From: GCA-2861595 sp035525365
GTDB lineage: Bacteria; Actinomycetota; Acidimicrobiia; Acidimicrobiales; GCA-2861595
Direction of reading: 5' to 3'
Assembly: GCA_035525365.1 (NCBI GenBank)
Contig: DATLEK010000125.1
Span: forward strand, 1-26,666
DNA: 26,666 nt
The notes beneath the pieces are model-generated. The model saw only the letters and a program-made list of their open reading frames with translations. It did not search any database and had not been told where the DNA came from. The translations under genes were made by a program, and so were the position numbers. Within the stretch, counting starts at the first letter, position 1, and each line of letters starts with the position of its first letter. Of this stretch, positions 7,717 through 16,326 are shown piece by piece.

Positions 7717-8517
7717 ATGGCCAGGTCGATTTGGGGTGGTGCCATCAGCTTCGGGCTGGTGAACGTGCCGGTGAAGCTGTTCACCGCGGTACGCAAGAAG
7801 GACGTGCGTTTCCACCAGCTCCACTCCAAGGACGGGGCGCGGATCCAGCAGAAGCGGGTGTGCAGCGCCGACGGCGAGGAGGTGCCGTACGAGGAGCTGG
7901 TCAAGGGCTACGAGATCTCCAAGGACCAGTACGTGGTGATCGACCCCGAGGAGCTGGAGGAGCTGGACCCGGAGAGCACCCACACCATCGACATCGAGGA
8001 CTTCGTCGATCTCGACCAGATCGACCCCCTGTTCTTCGACTCCTCCTACTACGTGGTGCCCGACGAGCGGGGCTCCAAGCCTTACCGGTTGCTGCTCGAA
8101 GCCATGCGGGACGCCAACAAGGTCGGCATCGCCAAGGTGGTGATGCGCACCAAGCAGTACCTCGTGGCCGTTCGGCCCGTGGGCGAGGCGCTGGTGATGT
8201 CCACCATGAACTTCGCCGACGAGGTCGTGCCCCAGGAGGAGCTGGAGGGGCTGCCCGGCGCCGACAAGGCCTCGAAGGTGAGCGATAGGGAGCTCAAAAT
8301 GGCCCAGCAGCTGATCGACTCGCTCTCCACCGACTTCGACCCCACCAAGTACCACGACACCTACCGTGAGCAGGTGCTCGACCTGGTGGAGCGCAAGGCC
8401 GAGGGCCAGGAGATCGTCGCCCAGCCGGCGGCCGAGCGGCCCGCCCCCGTGGTCGATCTCATGGCCGCGCTCGAGGCGTCGCTCGCCGCGGCCAAGGGCA
8501 AGCAGAAGGCCTCTTGA
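7717..8517 (+). CDS. ku: Ku homodimer protein of bacterial NHEJ
   Basis: A 266-residue bacterial Ku. It opens with the hallmark MARSIWGGAISFGLVNVPVKLF and continues with RFHQLHSKDG, an EELDPESTHTIDIEDFV stretch, YYVVPDERGSKPY and VGIAKVVMRTKQYL, covering the beta-barrel bridge that rings DNA ends. A short C-terminal tail (AAKGKQKAS) is mildly basic, unlike the long lysine-rich tails of some mycobacterial and streptomycete Ku proteins. The protein binds broken duplex ends and recruits the ligase and polymerase. The polymerase gene starts inside its stop codon (TTGA overlap), so Ku and polymerase are likely made together. Confidence 0.97.
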   Translation: MARSIWGGAISFGLVNVPVKLFTAVRKKDVRFHQLHSKDGARIQQKRVCSADGEEVPYEELVKGYEISKDQYVVIDPEELEELDPESTHTIDIEDFVDLDQIDPLFFDSSYYVVPDERGSKPYRLLLEAMRDANKVGIAKVVMRTKQYLVAVRPVGEALVMSTMNFADEVVPQEELEGLPGADKASKVSDRELKMAQQLIDSLSTDFDPTKYHDTYREQVLDLVERKAEGQEIVAQPAAERPAPVVDLMAALEASLAAAKGKQKAS

Positions 8518-9431
8518 CACAGGTCACGGTTGAAGGGCGGGAGCTGAGCCTCTCCAACCTCGACAAGGTTCTCTACCCGGCAGCGGGATACACCAAGGGC
8601 GAGGTCATCGGGTATTACCAGGCCATCGCTCCGGCCGTGCTCCCCCACCTGGCCGGTCGCCCGCTCACCCTCAAGCGCTATCCGAACGGGGTGGAGGGCC
8701 AGTTCTTCTACGAGAAGCGCTGCCCGTCGCACCGCCCCTCCTGGATGCCCACGGCGTCGGTGTGGAGTGAGCGCAACAAGGGCGAAGTCAACTACTGCGT
8801 CGTCGACGAGCTGGCCGCCCTCGTCTGGGTGGCCAACACCGCCTCGCTGGAGCTGCACCCTTCGCTGTCTCGCGCGGCCGACATCAAGCAGCCGACGATG
8901 GTGGTGTTCGACCTGGACCCGGGTGCGCCGGCCACGATCGTGGAGTGCTGCTCGATCGGGTTGCGGCTGCGTGAGCTGTTCACCCAGATGGGCCTGGAGA
9001 GCTTCGCCAAGACATCCGGCTCGAAGGGTCTCCAGCTCTACGTCCCGCTCAACACGCCGGTCGGCTACGACGGGAGCGGGGGGACCAAAGGCTTCGCGCT
9101 GGCCGTGGCCCAGCTCTTCGAGAAGCGCTTCCCGACTGAGGTCGTGTCGAGCATGAAGAAGGACCTCCGCCCGGGCAAGGTGCTCATCGACTGGAGCCAG
9201 AACGACGAGCACAAGACGACCGTCTCGGTGTACTCGCTCAGGGCCCGGCCGCGGCCCACCGTCTCGACGCCGGTGACGTGGGACGAGGTGGCCGGGTGCG
9301 CCGACAGCGGAGACCCCGACAGCCTGGTGTTCGAGGCGGGCGAGGTGGTCGAGCGGGTCGAGCGGTTGGGTGACCTGTTCGCCCCCCTCAACGAGCTGGA
9401 GCAGGCCCTCCCAGCACTTTCGAGTACATAG
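8514..9431 (+). CDS. LigD-type primase-polymerase domain protein (stand-alone)
   Basis: A 305-residue archaeo-eukaryotic primase-superfamily polymerase, equivalent to the PolDom of LigD, which fills and extends ends during NHEJ. Seen: LSNLDKVLYP near the N terminus, PHLAGRPLTLKRYPNGVEG, the metal-binding pair in VFDLDPG (D133, D135), TSGSKGLQLYVPL, and the third acidic residue in LIDWSQND (D226). The TTG start overlaps the ku stop by 4 bp and has AGAAGG upstream, so translation is probably coupled. No nuclease or ligase domain is fused. Its last codons lie inside the left arm of a perfect inverted repeat that also contains the next gene's start codon. Confidence 0.94.
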   Translation: MTQVTVEGRELSLSNLDKVLYPAAGYTKGEVIGYYQAIAPAVLPHLAGRPLTLKRYPNGVEGQFFYEKRCPSHRPSWMPTASVWSERNKGEVNYCVVDELAALVWVANTASLELHPSLSRAADIKQPTMVVFDLDPGAPATIVECCSIGLRLRELFTQMGLESFAKTSGSKGLQLYVPLNTPVGYDGSGGTKGFALAVAQLFEKRFPTEVVSSMKKDLRPGKVLIDWSQNDEHKTTVSVYSLRARPRPTVSTPVTWDEVAGCADSGDPDSLVFEAGEVVERVERLGDLFAPLNELEQALPALSST

Positions 9432-9462
9432 CGGGCAGAATCGGCCCGCTATGTACTCGAAA
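9418..9462. repeat. Perfect 19-bp inverted repeat with 7-nt loop across the polymerase/lnt junction
   Basis: The left arm TTTCGAGTACATAGCGGGC (9418-9436) and right arm GCCCGCTATGTACTCGAAA (9444-9462) are exact reverse complements; the loop is AGAATCG. The left arm contains the polymerase stop codon (9429-9431) and the right arm the lnt ATG (9451-9453). No U-rich tract follows. It could be a transcription terminator or barrier for the NHEJ operon, a hairpin hiding the lnt start, or a protein-binding site. The palindrome itself is read directly; its role is not known. Confidence 0.9.
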
Positions 9463-10875
9463 CTCGGGGGGGCGGCGCTGGCCGGCGTCCTCGTGGCGCT
9501 GTCTCTTCCTCCATGGGGATGGTGGCCGCTCGCTTTCGTGGGCATCAGTGCTTTCGCGCATCTGCTCCGCGAGGTGCCTGGCTGGGGCCGGTTCCGCATC
9601 GGATCAGCCTTCGGCGCCGGCATGTTCACCGTCGGCCTGTGGTGGATGGGCGAGTTCAACGCCGCCGGCGCCGGCCTGGCCGTCGTCGTGGAGGCCACCT
9701 TCATGGGGCAGGCCGCCGTTGCCTGCCCACCCGGCCGCGGCCGTGTGCTCGGCCTCCCCGCCGCGCTGGTGGTCGCCGAGGCGCTGCGCAGGGTCATCCC
9801 TTTCGGCGGCTTGCCTCTGGCCGGGATCGCTCTCGGACAGGTAGGCGGGCCGCTGGCCGGTGCGGCCCGGATCGGAGGCGAGCTGCTGCTGGTGGCGCTG
9901 GTCGGCATGGCCGGTGTCGCCATAGCGGAACTGGTCCGGCGCAACTGGCGGACGGCGGGAATGGCGACGGCGCTGGTCGCCGGCGTCGCTTTTGCCGGCG
10001 CCGCCGCCCCTGACGGGTCCGTCGATGGGACCATCAAGGTCGCCGCCGTGCAGGGGGGCGGACCTCGTGGCTTTCGCGGGGTGGATACCGATCCCGACGT
10101 GGTGTTCGGTGCTCAGGTGGCGGCCAGCGAGAGGCTTGAGCTGCCGCTCGACCTCGTCCTGTGGCCAGAAGACGTCATTGACGTCGACCGTCCGATCGCC
10201 ACAACTTCAGAGGCTGAACGAGTGGCCGCCGTCGCTCGGGAGGTTGCTGCGCCGGTGGTGGCCGGAGTGGTGGAGGATGCCGGCGCCACCCGCTTCCGCA
10301 ACGCCGCGGTGGTGTGGTCGGCGGATGGCGCCATCACCGATCGGTACGACAAGGTCCACCGGGTGCCGTTCGGTGAGTATGTCCCGTGGCGGAGCCTTGT
10401 GGACCGTGTTGCCGACCTGTCCGTCATCCCGCGTGACGCCATCGCCGGCCGCGGCCCCGGTGTGGTGTCCACCTCGGCGGCCGGGGCCGGCGTGCTCATC
10501 TCCTACGAGGTGTTCTTCGCCGGTCGGGCCCGGGCGGCCACCGGCGCCGGCGGCACGGTCCTGCTGGTCCCCACCAACGCCGCGTCGTTCAGCACCACCC
10601 AGGTGCCGACCCAGGAGGTGGCCGCCGCCCGCCTACGGGCCATCGAATCCGGCCGCAGCGTGGTGCAGGCCGCACCCACCGGCTACAGCGCCTTCATCGA
10701 CCACCGCGGCCGAGTGCTTTCCCGCAGCACCCTGGGCCGGCGCCAGGTACTCCAGCACCCGGTCGCCCTTCGAACCGGCCGAACCATCTACCACCAGACC
10801 GGCGACTGGCCGATCCTGGCACTCGCCGCCATCGCTCTTGCCGGCGGGTGGAGGGCTCGGCCGAAGCGAACTTGA
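9451..10875 (+). CDS. lnt: Apolipoprotein N-acyltransferase-like membrane protein, catalytic Cys replaced by Ser
   Basis: A 474-residue protein that should N-acylate lipoproteins at the outer face of the membrane. Residues 1-185 form several membrane segments (LAGVLVALSLPPWGWWPLAFVG first); residues 193-425 form a nitrilase-like domain; a last membrane segment lies near 452-466. The nitrilase triad is partly there: Glu in VLWPED (E240) and Lys in YDKVHRVPFGEYVP (K301). The nucleophile position, Cys387 in E. coli, is Ser351 in VLISYEVFF. The only cysteine in the protein is C92. The ATG at 9451 gives the normal N terminus but has no ribosome-binding site and lies in the palindrome stem. It may be an altered-chemistry or inactive Lnt relative. 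Confidence 0.85.
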   Translation: MYSKLGGAALAGVLVALSLPPWGWWPLAFVGISAFAHLLREVPGWGRFRIGSAFGAGMFTVGLWWMGEFNAAGAGLAVVVEATFMGQAAVACPPGRGRVLGLPAALVVAEALRRVIPFGGLPLAGIALGQVGGPLAGAARIGGELLLVALVGMAGVAIAELVRRNWRTAGMATALVAGVAFAGAAAPDGSVDGTIKVAAVQGGGPRGFRGVDTDPDVVFGAQVAASERLELPLDLVLWPEDVIDVDRPIATTSEAERVAAVAREVAAPVVAGVVEDAGATRFRNAAVVWSADGAITDRYDKVHRVPFGEYVPWRSLVDRVADLSVIPRDAIAGRGPGVVSTSAAGAGVLISYEVFFAGRARAATGAGGTVLLVPTNAASFSTTQVPTQEVAAARLRAIESGRSVVQAAPTGYSAFIDHRGRVLSRSTLGRRQVLQHPVALRTGRTIYHQTGDWPILALAAIALAGGWRARPKRT

Positions 10876-10882
10876 CAATTTT

Positions 10883-10914
10883 CATGAGATAGCGGGATCG
10901 CCATGAGATATCCT
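10883..10914 (+). promoter_or_regulatory. Direct repeats CATGAGATA and candidate leaderless promoter of vapBC
   Basis: CATGAGATA occurs at 10883-10891 and 10902-10910, 19 bp apart, so both copies lie on about the same helix face. TATCCT at 10909-10914 could be a -10 box, ending 7 bp before the antitoxin ATG; no Shine-Dalgarno sequence is present. A TTGACA at 10872-10877 is not at a usable distance from it. Antitoxins of this kind usually repress their own promoter, so the repeats are a plausible operator. Confidence 0.45.
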
Positions 10915-10921
10915 GTCAGTC

Positions 10922-11149
10922 ATGAAGAAGGTTCAGATATCCAAGGGTGGTCAGATCTCCATCCCTGCGTCCATCCGACGGCGGTGGCAGAGCAGAGATG
11001 TGGTCATCGAAGACCGAGGTGATGAGATCGTGGTCCGCCCGCTCCCCTCGGATCCGATTGCCGCTGCCCGCGGATCCTTGCGCTCGCCACACTCGGCGGA
11101 GGCAGATCGTCGCGCCCTGCGTGCCGAGGAAGCCAGCAGGAAGCGTTGA
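10922..11149 (+). CDS. vapB: AbrB/MazE-fold antitoxin (VapB-type)
   Basis: A 75-residue protein whose first 45 residues form a SpoVT/AbrB swapped-hairpin DNA-binding domain (MKKVQISKGGQISIPASIRRRW, then DVVIEDRGDEIVVRPL). The C-terminal half (residues 46-75) is charged and probably disordered until it wraps the toxin. It should neutralise the PIN-domain toxin encoded immediately downstream and repress the operon. The toxin gene starts within its stop codon (TTGA overlap), the usual arrangement. No ribosome-binding site precedes the ATG, consistent with a leaderless message. Confidence 0.88.
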   Translation: MKKVQISKGGQISIPASIRRRWQSRDVVIEDRGDEIVVRPLPSDPIAAARGSLRSPHSAEADRRALRAEEASRKR

Positions 11150-11583
11150 CCGTTCTCGACGCCTTTGCCTTGATCGCCTTTTTCGCCGGGGAGCCAGCCG
11201 CGAGTGACGTCGAGACCCTGCTGCGAAGCGCAGAGGACCGGAGTCGGTTGAGCGCCGTCAACATGATCGAGACCATCGATGTCCTCGTCCGAATGAGAAA
11301 GCACTCCCTTGAGGACGTTCACCAGCGCCTGGACTGGCTCCGAGCCGAGGGTCTGTCGCTGGAGTTGTTGGATCCAGAAGCGGCGGCGGTGGCCGGCACG
11401 TTGCGAGCAGCTCATTACCGGCGACGGGCTTGCGAGGTCTCGCTGGCCGACTGCGCCGCGCTGGCCACCGCCCTTGCCTTCGGCGAGGCGCTGGCCACCG
11501 CCGACCCGGCCCTTGCCGCTGTGGCCAGAACGGAAGGAGTAGAGGTGGTCGCCCTGCCCGACTCACAGGGACGCCGGCCGTAG
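11146..11583 (+). CDS. vapC: PIN-domain ribonuclease toxin (VapC-type)
   Basis: A 145-residue PIN-domain protein. The acidic metal-binding residues are D5 (VLDAFAL), E42 (NMIETIDVL), D102 (SLADCAAL) and D120 (TADPAL), matching the conserved four-residue centre of VapC endoribonucleases, which cleave tRNA or rRNA and stop growth. The TTG start overlaps the antitoxin gene by four bases and gives a family-typical N terminus with the first Asp at position 5. All key residues are present, so the toxin looks intact. The RNA target cannot be told from sequence. The thiC riboswitch leader begins about 50 bp after its stop. Confidence 0.9.
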   Translation: MTVLDAFALIAFFAGEPAASDVETLLRSAEDRSRLSAVNMIETIDVLVRMRKHSLEDVHQRLDWLRAEGLSLELLDPEAAAVAGTLRAAHYRRRACEVSLADCAALATALAFGEALATADPALAAVARTEGVEVVALPDSQGRRP

Positions 11584-11592
11584 CTTCTCTCC

Positions 11593-11615
11593 GCCGAGCC
11601 CTCGCCGCCCTCGGC
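11593..11615. terminator. Possible hairpin after vapC
   Basis: GCCGAG (11593-11598) and CTCGGC (11610-11615) can pair around an 11-nt loop just after the vapC stop. There is no U tract. It could end the vapBC message or be part of the thiC leader; weak evidence. Confidence 0.25.
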
Positions 11616-11634
11616 ATCACAACCGGCTGTGCGA

Positions 11635-11728
11635 GACTGGCGGGACGGGAGCTCGGACGGACCGGGCTGAGAGGGTTCCTGCGGGGGCCGACCGGGACCT
11701 GATCCGGGTAATGCCGGCGGAGGGAGTC
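11635..11728 (+). promoter_or_regulatory. TPP riboswitch (THI element) controlling thiC
   Basis: The conserved aptamer blocks occur in order: GGGAGC, GGGCTGAGAGGG (the CUGAGA core) at about 11664-11675, CGACC, then GACCTGATCCGGGTAATGCC and GGCGGAGGGAG. Pairings fit the fold: closing stem GACT (11635-11638) with AGTC (11725-11728), P3 GCTCGG/CCGGGC, P5 CCGG/CCGG. Binding of thiamine pyrophosphate should shut off thiC. AGGGAG at 11721-11726 is both the 3' end of the aptamer and the thiC ribosome-binding site, so control is probably at translation initiation, with no separate expression platform needed. Confidence 0.95.
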
Positions 11729-11734
11729 GCAGCG

Positions 11735-13477
<1,743 letters not shown>

Positions 13478-13495
13478 TCAGATCAGGGCGGATCC

Positions 13496-14899
13496 TCACA
13501 CGAGGAAGCCGGCCTGTCTGGCCATGGTCAGGGCCTCCAACTGGGTGCGCACACCGAGCTTTCCCATGAGCCGGTGGTTCATGTTCTTCACCGTCCCCAC
13601 GGCCAGGCACAGTTGGTCGGCCACCTCCCTGACCGGGCGGCCCATGGCCGAGAGCTGCAGGAGCTGGACCTCCCGGGGTGTCAGCGTGAGCAGACGCTCC
13701 AGCTCATCCTCGGTGACCCGCCGGTCGTCGAGGAGATCCAGCACGGTGGCGACCTGTTCGGCATGGACACCGGGGGCGCGGCGACCGGCGTTACGCACCG
13801 TCTCGGCCACGGTGGCGAGACTCGCGCTCTTGGGCACCATCACATCGGGCCCCGCGGCCAGAGCCTTCCGGACCCTGGGGCGCCCGTGGTACCAGGACGC
13901 CAGCACCACCCGGGTCTCGGGAACCCAACGGCTGAGGGCACGTACGGCGGCCACGGACTCCATGTCCCGGAGGTAGAGGTCATAGACCACGACAGCGGGG
14001 CGCAGGCGGACGACGGCCTCGATGGCCTCGCCGGCGCGGGTGGGCAGCGTGGGCATCACCACCACACCAGGCGAACCGGACAGGGCCGTGGCCAGGGCGT
14101 CGGCGAAGAGGAGCTGGGTGTCGGCGACGAGCACCGGGGTCCGATCCGCCGCCGTTCGGCGACCCCGTGAAGACGCGACAGTGGCCGCCGGCGCGCGGCC
14201 GGCGGTCCTGGCGTCGGGCGGCCTCCGCCGGCGGGTCTCGTCGAGGAGCCCGGCCTGGCGGGCTACCGACACCGCCTCGACATGGCTGACCGTCGCCGTC
14301 TTGGCCAGGATGTGGTGCACGTGGTTCTTGAGCGTCCCGGGCGAGATCGAAAGCTCCTTTGCCGCGCCGGTGAGGGTGGCACCCTCACTCAGCACCTGGA
14401 GCACCTGGATCTCCCGTCGGGTGAGCGAGGCCAGCCGCTGACTACCTTCGAACGAGCCCTGCCAGCGGGCTTCGAGGCCGTCCACCAAGCCGGCCAGCTG
14501 CTCGGCGAACACCAGGTCGGCACCAGCCGCTGCCTTGTTGACCGCTTCGGCCACCTGAGCCACCCGGAGGCTCTTGGGCAGGAACCCCGATGCGCCGGCG
14601 GACAGCGCCGCCTGGATGTGGGGTGTGCCGTGGTACCACGAGGTCACCAGCACCCTGGTCTCCGGCGACGAGGAGCGGATCTCCCGCGTGGCGGCGGCCC
14701 CGTCCATACCGAGCAGCCAGAAGTCGTAGACCACGATGTCTGGACGATGGCGGCGAACGGCATCGAGAGTGGAGGCGGCCCGGTCGGGATATTCGGCCAC
14801 CACGTCGATCTGGTGGTCGACAGCCAGCGCCCGCCCGAGAGCCTCGGCGAACAGGGGCTGCGCATCGGCGATCAGAACGCGCGGGAGACCGGCCACCAC
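13496..14899 (-). CDS. Tandem fused response regulator, REC-LuxR-REC-LuxR
   Basis: One uninterrupted 467-residue frame holds two full NarL-type response regulators. The first receiver spans about residues 6-125 (D12, phospho-acceptor D59 in VVYDFWLLGMD, K109), with a LuxR helix-turn-helix at 158-220 (LTRREIQVLQVLSEG, SPGTLKNHVHHILAK). A basic Arg/Ala-rich linker covers 221-253. The second receiver spans 255-372 (D260, D307 in VVYDLYLRDME, K357), with a second helix-turn-helix at 405-467 (LTPREVQLLQLSAMG, AVGTVKNMNHRLMGK). The halves resemble each other closely (SWYHG in both, ARQAG at both ends), so the gene likely arose by internal tandem duplication. No histidine kinase is adjacent, so the input is unknown. 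The GTG at 14899 is the likely start; no strong ribosome-binding site. Confidence 0.9.
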   Translation of the reverse strand: MVAGLPRVLIADAQPLFAEALGRALAVDHQIDVVAEYPDRAASTLDAVRRHRPDIVVYDFWLLGMDGAAATREIRSSSPETRVLVTSWYHGTPHIQAALSAGASGFLPKSLRVAQVAEAVNKAAAGADLVFAEQLAGLVDGLEARWQGSFEGSQRLASLTRREIQVLQVLSEGATLTGAAKELSISPGTLKNHVHHILAKTATVSHVEAVSVARQAGLLDETRRRRPPDARTAGRAPAATVASSRGRRTAADRTPVLVADTQLLFADALATALSGSPGVVVMPTLPTRAGEAIEAVVRLRPAVVVYDLYLRDMESVAAVRALSRWVPETRVVLASWYHGRPRVRKALAAGPDVMVPKSASLATVAETVRNAGRRAPGVHAEQVATVLDLLDDRRVTEDELERLLTLTPREVQLLQLSAMGRPVREVADQLCLAVGTVKNMNHRLMGKLGVRTQLEALTMARQAGFLV

Positions 14900-14926
14900 C
14901 CCATCATCTCGCGACTAGCGATGCTC

Positions 14927-14932
14927 ATGTTA
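14927..14932 (-). promoter_or_regulatory. Candidate -10 box (TAACAT) for the tandem response regulator
   Basis: TAACAT on the minus strand lies 27 bp upstream of the GTG start. No good -35 is seen. Offered only as a position to test. Confidence 0.22.
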
Positions 14933-14945
14933 CCCAATGTTGCTC

Positions 14946-15037
14946 AGAGTCCGGCGCAGAACTACTTGCACGAGAAGAAGTACGAACCCGCCGATGATGG
15001 TCACTGCAAACGCGCAAGTAGTTCTGCGCCGGCCTCT
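14946..15037. repeat. Imperfect 24-nt inverted repeat flanking a 44-bp spacer
   Basis: The left arm at 14946-14969 is AGAG-T-CCGGCGCAGAACTACTTGC and the right arm at 15014-15037 is its reverse complement except one base (T/C at 14950/15033). The inner 19 bp are exact. A further CG/CG pair follows after one mismatch inside. The element fills most of the gap between the response regulator and gtrA-like genes, both on the minus strand, and its right end touches the gtrA stop codon. It may be a terminator with a large loop, a pair of REP-like units, or a relic of a small mobile element; no flanking target duplication is seen. Confidence 0.85.
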
Positions 15038-15531
15038 CAGGCGACGATCTCGTTCTCCAGCATCACCGCAAGCTCCTCGTCGTCGGTGACGAAGACCTTG
15101 TTGAAGAAGAGGAACTTCACCACCCAGAGGATCCCGAAGGTGAGGATCACCGTGACGTTGACGATCAGCGCCTGAACTACGCGGCTGTCGGTGAAGTTCC
15201 TCGCATGGGTCTCTGCGTAGTCCGCCGAAAAGGTCGACATGACGAGGCCGAGAAAGGCCAGGGACCAGAAGGGGAGAAGCTCCTTGAGGAAGTGGGAGCG
15301 ACCCCGCTTGCCCCAGGCCCAGGTGCGGTTGAGGTAGTAGGACGGGACTCCACCGATGGAGCAGGCCATGATGTTGGCTGATTTCGCCGTCCAGTGAAGG
15401 CCGACCTGGAGAGTGAACAGCGTCACCTGGCCCACGGCCACCGACACGGCCGACACGAGCATGTAGCGAACGGCCTTCTGCCCGCCCGGGGTCCGAGCAC
15501 GCTGGCGTAGCGCGCCGAGGGAGAGGGCCAT
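15037..15531 (-). CDS. GtrA-like small integral membrane protein
   Basis: A 164-residue protein with four predicted membrane helices at roughly residues 23-46, 50-69, 85-106 and 121-146. GQKAVRYMLVSAVSVAVGQ and SYYLNRTWAWG are typical of the GtrA family, whose members move or help move polyprenyl-linked sugars across the membrane for cell-envelope glycans. A short charged tail (TDDEELAVMLENEIVA) is cytoplasmic. It starts 24 bp after the fabI stop and so probably sits at the end of the fatty-acid operon, although its function is not fatty-acid synthesis. The substrate is unknown. The stop codon is followed at once by an inverted repeat. Confidence 0.82.
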   Translation of the reverse strand: MALSLGALRQRARTPGGQKAVRYMLVSAVSVAVGQVTLFTLQVGLHWTAKSANIMACSIGGVPSYYLNRTWAWGKRGRSHFLKELLPFWSLAFLGLVMSTFSADYAETHARNFTDSRVVQALIVNVTVILTFGILWVVKFLFFNKVFVTDDEELAVMLENEIVA

Positions 15532-15555
15532 CCGGGCGAGCCTACCGGGCTCTTT

Positions 15556-16326
15556 TCAGGCGCCCATGGCGTGGTAACCGCCGTCGACGTGGAGGATCTC
15601 GCCGGTGGTGGCGGGGAACCAGTCGGACAGCAGGGCCACGGACGCCTTGGCCACGGGTTCGGCGTCGCCCACGTCCCAACCCAACGGGGCGCGGGCGGCC
15701 CAGGCCGATTCGAAGGCGTCGAAGCCCGGGATGCCGCGGGCGGCCACCGTGCGCTGCGGGCCGGCGGCCACGAGGTTCACCCGGATCTTCTGTGACCCGA
15801 GATCCCGGGCGAGGTAGCGGGCACAGGACTCGAGTGCGGCCTTGGCCACACCCATCCAGTCGTAGGACGGCCAGGCCTGCCGGGCGTCGAAGTCGAGGCC
15901 GACGATGGACCCCTGGCCGCTCTTCTGCATCAAGGGGAGCGCCATCTCGGCCAGGGCCTTGAGCGAGTAGGCCGACACGTGGAGGGCGGTAGCCACGTCG
16001 GGCCACTGGGCCCGCATGATGTCGCCGCCCAGGCACGCCTCGGGGGCATATCCGATGGCGTGCAGGACACCGTCCAGTCCGCCCCACCGGGCGTCGAGGT
16101 CCTGCCCGAGGCGGGCCAGGTGGTCGGGATCGGTCACGTCGAGCTCGAGCACGTCGGGAGGGTCCGGCAGCCGACGGGCGCTGCGCAGGGTGAGGTTCAT
16201 GGGCCGGCCGAAGGAGGTCAGCACGATCTGGGCGCCCTGCTCCTGGGCCAGGCGGGCCACGGCGAAGGCCAGCGAGGTCTCGGTGAGCACTCCGGTAACC
16301 AGGATGCGCTTGCCCTCGAGCAGCAT
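15556..16326 (-). CDS. fabI: NADH-dependent enoyl-ACP reductase (FabI/InhA type)
   Basis: A 256-residue short-chain reductase that makes the last reduction of each fatty-acid elongation round. MLLEGKRILVTGVLTETSLAF is the cofactor-binding start typical of FabI/InhA (not the usual GxxxGxG); the catalytic pair is Y155 and K162 in PSYDWMGVAKAALES, close to InhA Tyr158/Lys165; VDGGYHAMGA ends the protein, as in InhA-like enzymes. The ATG shares one base with the carboxyltransferase stop (TGATG), so the start is certain. InhA-type enzymes are the target of isoniazid-NAD and triclosan; sensitivity cannot be judged here. Confidence 0.94.
   Translation of the reverse strand: MLLEGKRILVTGVLTETSLAFAVARLAQEQGAQIVLTSFGRPMNLTLRSARRLPDPPDVLELDVTDPDHLARLGQDLDARWGGLDGVLHAIGYAPEACLGGDIMRAQWPDVATALHVSAYSLKALAEMALPLMQKSGQGSIVGLDFDARQAWPSYDWMGVAKAALESCARYLARDLGSQKIRVNLVAAGPQRTVAARGIPGFDAFESAWAARAPLGWDVGDAEPVAKASVALLSDWFPATTGEILHVDGGYHAMGA

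Noticed and set aside
8514..8519. TTGACA resembling a -35 box at the ku/polymerase junction
   Set aside because: It is the overlapping stop/start (TTGA plus next codon) inside coding sequence, and no -10 box follows at the right distance.
11711..11734. Upstream ATG as thiC start
   Set aside because: It lies inside the conserved TPP aptamer (GTAATGCC) and has no ribosome-binding site; the ATG at 11735 has AGGGAG 8 bases upstream.
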